A stretch of 64,000 bases of DNA, from contig WHTF01000003.1 of NCBI GenBank assembly GCA_009379725.1, forward strand, positions 1-64,000. The letters are read 5' to 3'. This document shows, in pieces, positions 57,766-64,000 of this stretch; position 1 is the stretch's first letter; each line of letters starts with the position of its first letter. A model generated the notes under the pieces. The model searched no databases, was not told the origin of the DNA, and was given only the letters and a program-made list of their open reading frames with translations. This stretch comes from Deltaproteobacteria bacterium. Lineage in GTDB: Bacteria > Desulfobacterota > Binatia > UBA9968. Both the position numbers and the translations under genes were made by a program.

Positions 57766-59067
57766 ATGGTCCGTGGTAGAACTCGAGCCGCCGAATCCGA
57801 GGCTGTGGAAGATAATGGACTGAATCTCAAGGCGCTAAAGGAAAAGAAAATCAGCGATTTGGCGTTGATCGGTAAGAATTTCAACATCGAAGGCGCCGCT
57901 AATATGCGCAAGCAGGAGCTGATCTTTGCGATACTGCAAGCCCAGACCGAGCAAAATGGTCATATCTACGGCGAAGGGGTCTTGGAAACCCTCCCGGATG
58001 GATTCGGTTTTTTGAGGGCACCCGACTACAATTACTTGCCAGGTCCTGACGATATTTATGTCTCCCCAAGTCAGATACGGCGATTTAGCCTGCGCACCGG
58101 AGACATTATCTCCGGCCATATCCGGCCACCTAAAGAAGGAGAAAGATATTTTGCTCTTCTCAAAGTCGAATCAATCAATTACGAGGACCCTGAAAAAGCC
58201 CGAGAGAAGATCCTCTTCGACAACCTAACTCCCTTATATCCAAATGAGCGCCTTCGGCTCGAGTATCAGCCCGAGGATTACACCACTCGAATCGTTGATC
58301 TTTTAACGCCCATCGGTAAAGGCCAACGGGGTCTGATCGTTGCCGCGCCTCGTACGGGTAAAACGATGATGCTGCAACATATCGCTAAGGCAATCGCCAA
58401 TAATCACAAAGAGGTTGTCCTCATTGTGCTCTTGATCGATGAGCGGCCCGAAGAGGTCACGGATATGCAACGCTCGGTTGATGGAGAAGTGATTAGTTCT
58501 ACGTTCGATGAACCGGCAACGCGGCACGTGCAAGTTGCTGAAATGGTGATTGAGAAGGCAAAGCGGTTGGTCGAGCATGGCAAAGACGTCGTGATTTTGC
58601 TCGACAGCATCACCCGTCTCGCGCGCGCCTACAATACGGTGGTGCCGCCGAGCGGCAAAATTTTATCCGGCGGTGTCGACTCCAATGCTTTGCACAAACC
58701 GAAAAAGTTTTTCGGCGCGGCGAGAAATATCGAGGACGGCGGCAGTTTAACGATTATTGCGACTGCTCTCATCGACACCGGTAGCCGAATGGATGAGGTT
58801 ATTTTTGAAGAATTTAAGGGTACGGGTAACATGGAGGTTCATTTGGATAGGCGATTGATGGATAAGAGAGTTTTTCCAGCCATCGACATCAATAAGTCTG
58901 GAACCAGAAAGGAAGAGTTGTTGATTTCGAAGGAGGACCTCAATCGCATCTGGATATTGCGAAAAGTTTTGTCGCAACTCAGCGTGGTCGATGCCATGGA
59001 ATTTTTATTGGACAAAATGCATGGGACGAAAGACAACAAAGAGTTTCTTGAGTCGATGAATCAGTAG
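57766..59067 (+). CDS. rho: Transcription termination factor Rho
   Basis: The 433-residue hexameric helicase has an N-terminal Rho_N helix domain ([17 protein letters not shown]-type region near 18-35). The primary RNA-binding cold-shock fold follows with [18 protein letters not shown] near 66-83. The ATPase core carries Walker [10 protein letters not shown] near 191-199, [12 protein letters not shown] near 222, Walker [17 protein letters not shown] near 266-281, the Q loop at [13 protein letters not shown], and the R loop near [11 protein letters not shown]. It ends unprotected transcripts at rut sites. A near-consensus promoter and long leader precede it. Confidence 0.97.
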   Translation: MVRGRTRAAESEAVEDNGLNLKALKEKKISDLALIGKNFNIEGAANMRKQELIFAILQAQTEQNGHIYGEGVLETLPDGFGFLRAPDYNYLPGPDDIYVSPSQIRRFSLRTGDIISGHIRPPKEGERYFALLKVESINYEDPEKAREKILFDNLTPLYPNERLRLEYQPEDYTTRIVDLLTPIGKGQRGLIVAAPRTGKTMMLQHIAKAIANNHKEVVLIVLLIDERPEEVTDMQRSVDGEVISSTFDEPATRHVQVAEMVIEKAKRLVEHGKDVVILLDSITRLARAYNTVVPPSGKILSGGVDSNALHKPKKFFGAARNIEDGGSLTIIATALIDTGSRMDEVIFEEFKGTGNMEVHLDRRLMDKRVFPAIDINKSGTRKEELLISKEDLNRIWILRKVLSQLSVVDAMEFLLDKMHGTKDNKEFLESMNQ

Positions 59068-59154
59068 CGTGTGTCCACTTTCAGTTTCCTTGCGTCTAGG
59101 CCGGTTCTTTGTTACAAATCCCAAGGTTACCAGTTTTAATTAAACTGTGTTGCA

Positions 59155-59189
59155 GCCTTCGGTGCCAAGGATGAACCCGAAGGCGTTTT
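59155..59189 (+). terminator. Intrinsic terminator between rho and rpsB
   Basis: GCCTTCGG (59155-59162) pairs with CCGAAGGC (59177-59184) around a 14-base loop, followed by GTTTTC. It lies about 90 bases after the rho stop and 100 bases before rpsB, and so separates the two units. Confidence 0.7.
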
Positions 59190-59290
59190 CTTATCAATTC
59201 ACACCCTTTTTGATCTTTTCCATGGTGCCCGCTATGGGATTGGATGAGAGTTGAGAAAAGGGGAGGCTCAAAACCAAAGGAGAGGAAAAT

Positions 59291-60082
59291 ATGACCGAGA
59301 TCTCAATGAAGCAACTTCTGGAGGCTGGAGTTCATTTTGGACATCAAACCAGCCGTTGGAATCCAAAAATGAAACCGTACATTTTTGGAGCGCGAAACGG
59401 GATACACATTATCGATTTACAGCAAACCGTGACGATGTTTAAGGATGTCGAAGGAGTGGTGCGTGATATCGCTGCTTCCGGAGGAAGCATTCTTTTTATC
59501 GGCACGAAAAAACAAGCGCAGGATTCAGTGAAGGAAGAGGCTGTACGGTGTGCGATGTTCCATGTGCATAACCGATGGTTAGGTGGGACTCTCACCAATT
59601 TTTCCACGATCCGGCAGAGTATTGACCGTTTGAGAAAACTCGAAGAGATGGAAAATGATCCGAAAATCGTTGACGCTTTAACAAAAAAAGAAATGCTGGG
59701 CCTGACGCGGGAAAAAGATAAGCTGGAGCAGTCGCTCGGAGGGATCAAGGCGATGCGTAAGCTTCCCGATGCCATTTTCGTGGTTGATCCGAAACAGGAA
59801 GAGATTGCCGTACGAGAGGCAAGAAAGCTCGGCATTCCGGTGATCGCTGTTATCGACACTAACTGTGATCCCGATCTGGTAGATCATAAGATCCCGGGTA
59901 ATGATGATGCGATTAGAGCCATCCGGCTCTTTTGCGCGGCCATGGCCGATGCAATTATCGAAGGCAGAGGTCTTTACGATCAGTCTTTGGTTAAAGATAA
60001 GGATGATGAAGCAGGCATTACTGCTGCGGACGTCAATGACATAGATCATGCAGTTGAACATTCGTCTGTGGGAGGAGTTTAA
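59291..60082 (+). CDS. rpsB: 30S ribosomal protein S2
   Basis: The 263-residue protein begins [24 protein letters not shown] and holds INLQQT-type contacts ([13 protein letters not shown] near 39), [13 protein letters not shown] near 97 and [16 protein letters not shown] near 213, all S2 hallmarks. AAAGGAGAGG sits 6 bases upstream of the ATG. S2 joins the small subunit late and is needed for mRNA binding. It leads the rpsB-tsf-pyrH-frr-uppS-cdsA-dxr run; a weak TTGATC-17-TATGGG pair at 59210-59238 could be its promoter. Confidence 0.97.
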   Translation: MTEISMKQLLEAGVHFGHQTSRWNPKMKPYIFGARNGIHIIDLQQTVTMFKDVEGVVRDIAASGGSILFIGTKKQAQDSVKEEAVRCAMFHVHNRWLGGTLTNFSTIRQSIDRLRKLEEMENDPKIVDALTKKEMLGLTREKDKLEQSLGGIKAMRKLPDAIFVVDPKQEEIAVREARKLGIPVIAVIDTNCDPDLVDHKIPGNDDAIRAIRLFCAAMADAIIEGRGLYDQSLVKDKDDEAGITAADVNDIDHAVEHSSVGGV

Positions 60083-60087
60083 AGTTA

Positions 60088-60696
60088 ATGGAAGTTAGTG
60101 CATCTGCGGTAAAGGAACTCCGGGAAAAAACCGGCGCCGGGATGATGGACTGCAAGAAGGCTTTATCCGAATGCAGCGGCGACCTGGAGAAGGCGGTTGG
60201 CTATCTCCGGCAGAAAGGGCTTGCAGCGGCGGCCAAAAGAGCGTCTCGAGCCGCAACCGATGGCGCCGTAGGGGCCTACGTGCATCCCGGTGGGAAAGTC
60301 GGTGTTTTGGTAGAACTTAATTGTGAGACGGACTTCGTTGCCCGAACCACCGAATTTCAGAATCTGATAAAAGATATAGCCATGCAGATTGCCGCGGCTA
60401 ACCCACGGTATATTCGTTCCGAGGAGGTGCCGCACGGAGAGCTAGAGAAGGAACGGGAAATTTACCGCCAACAGGCTCTCGAATCCGGTAAGCCGGAAAA
60501 GATCGTTGATAAAATCGTTGATGGAAAGATGGAGCGCTTTTATTCAGAGGTGTGTCTTCTCGAACAAACCTTCATTAAAGATCCTGACCGTAAAGTCGCT
60601 GACATTCTCACGGAAGCGGTCGCACGTCTGGGCGAAAACATTCAGGTCAAGCGGTTCTCTCGATACCATTTAGGCGAAGGAACGATGCAGGAGTAA
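60088..60696 (+). CDS. tsf: Elongation factor Ts, short form
   Basis: The 202-residue protein has the N-terminal VKELREKTGAGMMDCKKAL near 9-27 and the core LVELNCETDFVARTTEFQNL near 74-93, the signatures that contact EF-Tu. Two copies of the core domain make E. coli EF-Ts about 283 residues; here the second half of the core is reduced, as in short forms such as Thermus (about 196). EF-Ts exchanges GDP for GTP on EF-Tu. It starts 5 bases after rpsB. Confidence 0.96.
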   Translation: MEVSASAVKELREKTGAGMMDCKKALSECSGDLEKAVGYLRQKGLAAAAKRASRAATDGAVGAYVHPGGKVGVLVELNCETDFVARTTEFQNLIKDIAMQIAAANPRYIRSEEVPHGELEKEREIYRQQALESGKPEKIVDKIVDGKMERFYSEVCLLEQTFIKDPDRKVADILTEAVARLGENIQVKRFSRYHLGEGTMQE

Positions 60697-60708
60697 GCCG
60701 TTAGACCC

Positions 60709-61440
60709 ATGAACGAGGTCAAGTTAAAATATAAGCGCATTATTTTGAAGGTGACCGGTGAAATTTTTGCAGGGTCGCAGAAATTCGGTATCGACGGAAA
60801 AACGGTCAAGGCCTTCGCGCAGGAGATTAAAGACGTCAAGGAAATGGGCTGCGAGATGGCATTGGTCATCGGCGGCGGAAATATCTTTCGGGGTGCGGTT
60901 GCAAGCGAGATCGGCATGGATCGGGCGAGCGCCGATACCATGGGGATGCTGGCCACAGTGATTAACAGCCTGGCATTGCAAGACGCTTTGGAGAAGCTAG
61001 GTGTTTCGACTCGAGTGTTGTCGGCAATCGAGATGAGACAGGTTGCGGAGCCCTATATCAGGCGTCGTGCGACACGGCATTTAGAAAAAGGCCGTGTCGT
61101 CATTTTCGCCGGTGGGACCGGTAACCCCTATTTCACTACGGACACGACAGCGAGTCTTCGAGCGATGGAAGTCGGGGCGGAAGTTATTTTGAAGGCTACC
61201 AAGGTCGAAGGTGTTTATGATGCCGACCCTTTCAAGCATGAGGGCGCCACGAAGTTTGAGGAGCTGACATATATCGAAGTGTTAAACCGCGAGCTAAAGG
61301 TCATGGATTCGACGGCGATTTCGCTTTGTATGGATCATCAGCTGCCGATCATTGTTTTCAATCTCATGGAGAATGGGAATATCAAAAGAGTCGTTGCCGG
61401 TGAAGCTATCGGCACACTGGTAAGCGCGGGGAAACGATGA
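60709..61440 (+). CDS. pyrH: Uridylate kinase (UMP kinase)
   Basis: The 243-residue hexameric kinase begins [15 protein letters not shown] near 7-21; most homologues have KLSGE where this has [18 protein letters not shown] near 46-58 and [16 protein letters not shown] near 131-146 bind phosphate and nucleotide, and [15 protein letters not shown] follows. It makes UDP from UMP and is controlled by GTP and UTP. It sits between tsf and frr, with frr overlapping its stop (ATGA). Confidence 0.96.
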   Translation: MNEVKLKYKRIILKVTGEIFAGSQKFGIDGKTVKAFAQEIKDVKEMGCEMALVIGGGNIFRGAVASEIGMDRASADTMGMLATVINSLALQDALEKLGVSTRVLSAIEMRQVAEPYIRRRATRHLEKGRVVIFAGGTGNPYFTTDTTASLRAMEVGAEVILKATKVEGVYDADPFKHEGATKFEELTYIEVLNRELKVMDSTAISLCMDHQLPIIVFNLMENGNIKRVVAGEAIGTLVSAGKR

Positions 61441-61994
61441 ACGATGCTATTTTCACTCAATTGCAAAAAGAGATGGAAGGGTCAGTTGCGGCGCTTCGCA
61501 AAGAGTTGGCAAGAGTGCGGACCGGCAGAGCGTCGACAGCCCTGCTCGAAAGCGTGGTTGTCGAATATTACGGCGCCAATACACCCTTGAATCAATTGGC
61601 GACTTTGAGCGCTCCGGAGCCGAGGCTTCTGGTTATTCAGCCGTTTGACAGGAATGCTCTCGGCGATATCGAAAAAGCGATTCTGAAAAGCGACCTGGGG
61701 TTAACTCCCGCCAACGACGGGAAGATCATTCGTGTTCCGATTCCACAGCTTACCGAAGAGCGGCGTAAGGACCTCGTCAAGCACGTCAAGAAAATCGGTG
61801 AAGAGTTTCGTGTTTCGATGCGTAATCACCGTCGCTTGGCCATTGAACATCTGAAAGAATCCGAAAAAAAGAAAGAAATCACGGCGGATGAATTCAAACA
61901 CGCTCAGGATCGAGTGCAAAAGATCACCGACGAATACGTCGGCCGTGTTGACAAGGTGTTGAAAGTCAAGGAGGAGGAGATCATGGAGGTCTGA
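61437..61994 (+). CDS. frr: Ribosome recycling factor
   Basis: The 185-residue L-shaped protein shows [15 protein letters not shown] near 20-34, [22 protein letters not shown] near 44-65 in part, and [19 protein letters not shown] near 101-119, the residues of domain I and the hinge. With EF-G it splits the ribosome after termination. The ATG overlaps the pyrH stop, which couples translation of the two genes. Length equals that of the family. Confidence 0.97.
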   Translation: MNDAIFTQLQKEMEGSVAALRKELARVRTGRASTALLESVVVEYYGANTPLNQLATLSAPEPRLLVIQPFDRNALGDIEKAILKSDLGLTPANDGKIIRVPIPQLTEERRKDLVKHVKKIGEEFRVSMRNHRRLAIEHLKESEKKKEITADEFKHAQDRVQKITDEYVGRVDKVLKVKEEEIMEV

Positions 61995-62086
61995 AACGCC
62001 GGCGATCTCCTCTTCAACCACCAACCTTCAAAATCATGCGCCGCAATTACTAACCTCACAGGCGCTCGCCACGGTATCAAACTTCA

Positions 62087-62887
62087 GTGAATCCAGGCAG
62101 CTCAAGAAAGTATTTTAAGGATCTGGACGAGAATCGCCTTCCTCGTCACGTCGCTATCATTATGGATGGGAACGGCCGTTGGGCCACCCTTCAGGGAAAA
62201 AGTCGAATTGAAGGGCACCGGCGCGGAAAGACCTCGGTTCGAGTCATTGTCGAGATGAGCCGCAAACTGAGGATCCCATATTTAACTCTGTTCGCTTTCT
62301 CCACCGAAAACTGGTTGCGACCGCACGACGAGGTCTACGCCCTAATGGGCCTGTTGGAGACCTATCTTATCGCGGAACAGCCAAAAATGATGCGCTACGG
62401 TATCAGGCTGCAAGCTGTTGGAGACCGCGATCGCTTACCAGCGAACGTGCGACGTACCCTTGAGGACGTGATAGAGTTGACCCGTGACAACAATCGCATG
62501 ACGGTGGTCTTGGCATTGAGTTATAGCGGGCGCGATGAAGTCGTGAGAATGGCAAATAAGATTGCTCGCAAAATCGGCGACGGCGAGTTACAGCCGGGTG
62601 ATATTGACGAGGAGATCGTTTCCAATCATATGGATACTCCGGATGTGCCGGACCCGGACCTCTTGATACGCACCAGTGGCGAGATGCGTATCAGTAACTT
62701 TTATCTTTGGCAAATCGCGTATAGTGAACTTTATGTGACACCCACCCTTTGGCCTGACTTTCGCGAACGAGAATACCACCAGGCGCTGATGGAATTTCAG
62801 CGGCGGCGCAGGCGCTTCGGAAGAACGGATGAGCAGGCCAGCGAGCCAGCGAGGTTGAACGCGGGGAGTGGTGGAAGCGAATCTTAA
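62087..62887 (+). CDS. uppS: Undecaprenyl diphosphate synthase (isoprenyl transferase)
   Basis: The 266-residue cis-prenyltransferase from GTG 62087 has VAIIMDGNGRWA near 24-35 with the catalytic Asp, GHRRGKTSVR near 45, TLFAFSTENW near 70, and the C-terminal DPDLLIRTSGEMRISNFYLWQ in part near 195-212. It adds eight isopentenyl units in cis to farnesyl diphosphate to build the lipid carrier for peptidoglycan. It follows frr by 92 bases. cdsA overlaps its end by 20 bases. The C-terminal tail after 245 is disordered-looking. Confidence 0.95.
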   Translation: MNPGSSRKYFKDLDENRLPRHVAIIMDGNGRWATLQGKSRIEGHRRGKTSVRVIVEMSRKLRIPYLTLFAFSTENWLRPHDEVYALMGLLETYLIAEQPKMMRYGIRLQAVGDRDRLPANVRRTLEDVIELTRDNNRMTVVLALSYSGRDEVVRMANKIARKIGDGELQPGDIDEEIVSNHMDTPDVPDPDLLIRTSGEMRISNFYLWQIAYSELYVTPTLWPDFREREYHQALMEFQRRRRRFGRTDEQASEPARLNAGSGGSES

Positions 62888-63677
62888 ATCGAGACTGATT
62901 ACAGGGTTCATTGGAATACCGCTCTTGGTTTTACTGATCGGCTGGGGTTATCCATGGATGTTTCACGGGATTTTTTTATTGATTATCATCAGCGCCCTGC
63001 GCGAGTATTTTGCGATAGTTTTTCCCGGTCACCTAAGGGATCAATTAATCGGTATTGCATCCGGATTTGCGGTCTCTCTAGTGGTTTTTCTGTCTGAGCT
63101 CGCACGGGCAGAGCTGTTTTTGCCGCCGTTGTTTGTCCTATTTTTTTCGATCTACCTAATCATGGACGGGCCGTTGCAAGAACGGCTGATGCGCTTGGCT
63201 TGGACGCTCCTCGGCGCGTTGTATTTGGGCTACCTATTGCCGCAGTGGATTTCGCTTTTCCGACGGCCAGACGGGAGAGCTTGGGTGTTTTTTGTGCTCG
63301 TGGTGATCATGGTGGGCGATACCTGCGCATATTTCGTCGGCCGTCGTTTCGGGAAAAGAAAGCTCGCGCCGGAAATCAGTCCCGGAAAAACCATGGAAGG
63401 AGCGATGGCATATATTGCCGGCAGCGTCCTCGCCGGCTGCTTGGCTGGAAGACTTTTAGCAGTTGGGCTGACCTGGAGTGAGCTGGTAATCTTATCCGGG
63501 CTGCTTGGCGTCCTGGGCCAAATCGGCGATTTGTTTGAATCGTGGATCAAGCGGGTGTTTGCAGTAAAGGATTCCGGCACGTGGTTTCCCGGCCACGGCG
63601 GATTGCTTGACCGTCTTGATAGTCTTATTTTTCCTGCCGTGTTTACCACTGCATACTTAAAGGTTTTCCACTCATGA
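62868..63677 (+). CDS. cdsA: Phosphatidate cytidylyltransferase
   Basis: The 269-residue multi-pass membrane protein carries the CDS signature at its C-terminal part: SPGKTMEGAMAYIAGS near 170-186, and DLFESWIKRVFAVKDSG then FPGHGGLLDRLDS near 222-250. About seven to eight helices are spread along it. It makes CDP-diacylglycerol from phosphatidate and CTP, feeding PgsA (29617). It starts at GTG 62868, inside the end of uppS; a second GTG follows at 62871. The dxr ATG overlaps its stop. Confidence 0.95.
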   Translation: MVEANLKSRLITGFIGIPLLVLLIGWGYPWMFHGIFLLIIISALREYFAIVFPGHLRDQLIGIASGFAVSLVVFLSELARAELFLPPLFVLFFSIYLIMDGPLQERLMRLAWTLLGALYLGYLLPQWISLFRRPDGRAWVFFVLVVIMVGDTCAYFVGRRFGKRKLAPEISPGKTMEGAMAYIAGSVLAGCLAGRLLAVGLTWSELVILSGLLGVLGQIGDLFESWIKRVFAVKDSGTWFPGHGGLLDRLDSLIFPAVFTTAYLKVFHS

Positions 63678-64000
63678 GATCAATAGCTCTGCTCGGATCT
63701 ACCGGCTCTATAGGTGTAAGTACTTTGGACATAGTGCGGCGTTTCCCTGAACGCTTTAAAATTTTCGGCATGGTAGCCGGTCAAAACCTGAAGCGGCTTG
63801 CGACGCAGATCAAAGAGTTTTCGCCTCAACGTGTCGCCATCAAAAACGAGCACGATGTAGCGAGATTGCGCAAGCTTCTGGGTAAACAAAGGGTGGATAT
63901 TTCCTGGGGTGTAGAAGGCGCGACAGATATCGCGACGGCGGAAGGCGTCGACGTCGTGCTGGCGGCAATAGTCGGCGGCGCCGGGTTGGTGCCGACTCTT
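63674..64000 (+). CDS. dxr: 1-deoxy-D-xylulose 5-phosphate reductoisomerase, 3' end beyond window
   Basis: The first 109 codons are in the window. The N-terminus reads MRSIALLGSTGSIGVSTLD, with the NADPH-binding GSTGSIG motif of Dxr, followed by VAGQNLKRLATQI and then ending in VVLAAIVGGAGLVPTL as expected near residue 109. Dxr converts deoxyxylulose phosphate to methylerythritol phosphate in the non-mevalonate isoprenoid pathway. The ATG overlaps the cdsA stop (ATGA). The rest of the gene, usually about 390 residues, lies to the right. Its product supplies the precursors that UppS lengthens. Confidence 0.95.
   Translation, partial: MRSIALLGSTGSIGVSTLDIVRRFPERFKIFGMVAGQNLKRLATQIKEFSPQRVAIKNEHDVARLRKLLGKQRVDISWGVEGATDIATAEGVDVVLAAIVGGAGLVPTL

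Overview
The window reads as a chromosome segment of a Gram-negative, didermic bacterium of the deltaproteobacterial type. Evidence for this is a complete Tol-Pal envelope cluster, an IHF-alpha-like protein, NlpD-like and CpoB-like lipoproteins, and the orders thrS-infC-rpmI-rplT-pheS-pheT-ihfA-merR, pgk-tpiA-secG-tRNA-Leu and rpsB-tsf-pyrH-frr-uppS-cdsA-dxr. The mix of orphan NMT1-type binding proteins, UbiD decarboxylases, an ACMSD-like amidohydrolase and a gentisate-dioxygenase-like cupin resembles uncultured soil or sediment lineages such as Binatota. That placement is inference; no rRNA gene is present to test it.

Bases 1-21000 are mostly accessory. In order they hold a truncated DUF2243 membrane protein, an orphan NMT1-type binding protein, a small lipoprotein beside a Sir2 deacylase, a binding protein with no signal peptide followed 2 bases later by a DTW (TapT-like) tRNA enzyme, and a phosphoribosyltransferase flanked by remnants of a dienelactone hydrolase and an MFS transporter. 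Then come a membrane-anchored C13 (legumain-like) peptidase, a secretin-N-domain-like exported protein, a deoxyhypusine-synthase-like protein with an extra N-terminal domain, an SDR, a TVP38 membrane protein, an amidohydrolase, an SMR-type protein lacking the essential glutamate, and a DnaJ with its MerR-like partner. A class II aldolase, a double cupin and a UbiD decarboxylase form a loose aromatic-acid catabolic group; ComM and FmdB close the region.

Bases 21000-42100 are largely housekeeping: guaB-guaA behind a promoter and a leader terminator, a NUDIX hydrolase, dnaE, hflX, pgsA, tRNA-Val, the thrS-to-merR translation cluster, a phosphopantetheinyl transferase, tRNA-Pro, pcm-nlpD, a MetE-like methyltransferase and apt. 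Two features stand out. infC appears to start at AUC, and PheT lacks its EMAPII-like tRNA-binding domain.

Bases 42100-64000 carry an orphan nuoI, thiC with a strong terminator, a bactofilin, a second UbiD enzyme, a small HTH protein, and pgk-tpiA-secG-tRNA-Leu on the minus strand. The tolQ-tolR-tolA-tolB-pal-cpoB cluster follows, then ribF, an RluD-like pseudouridine synthase, rho behind a near-consensus promoter and a 300-base leader, and the rpsB-to-dxr cluster, which runs off the right edge inside dxr. The last cluster links ribosome function, pyrimidine nucleotide supply, isoprenoid carriers and phospholipid precursors.

I found no clearly undescribed multi-gene system. The best candidates for a second look are protein-level departures (DHS-like extension, SMR without Glu14, PheT without B2, GuaA without the elbow Gln) and the regulatory leaders of guaB, infC and rho.
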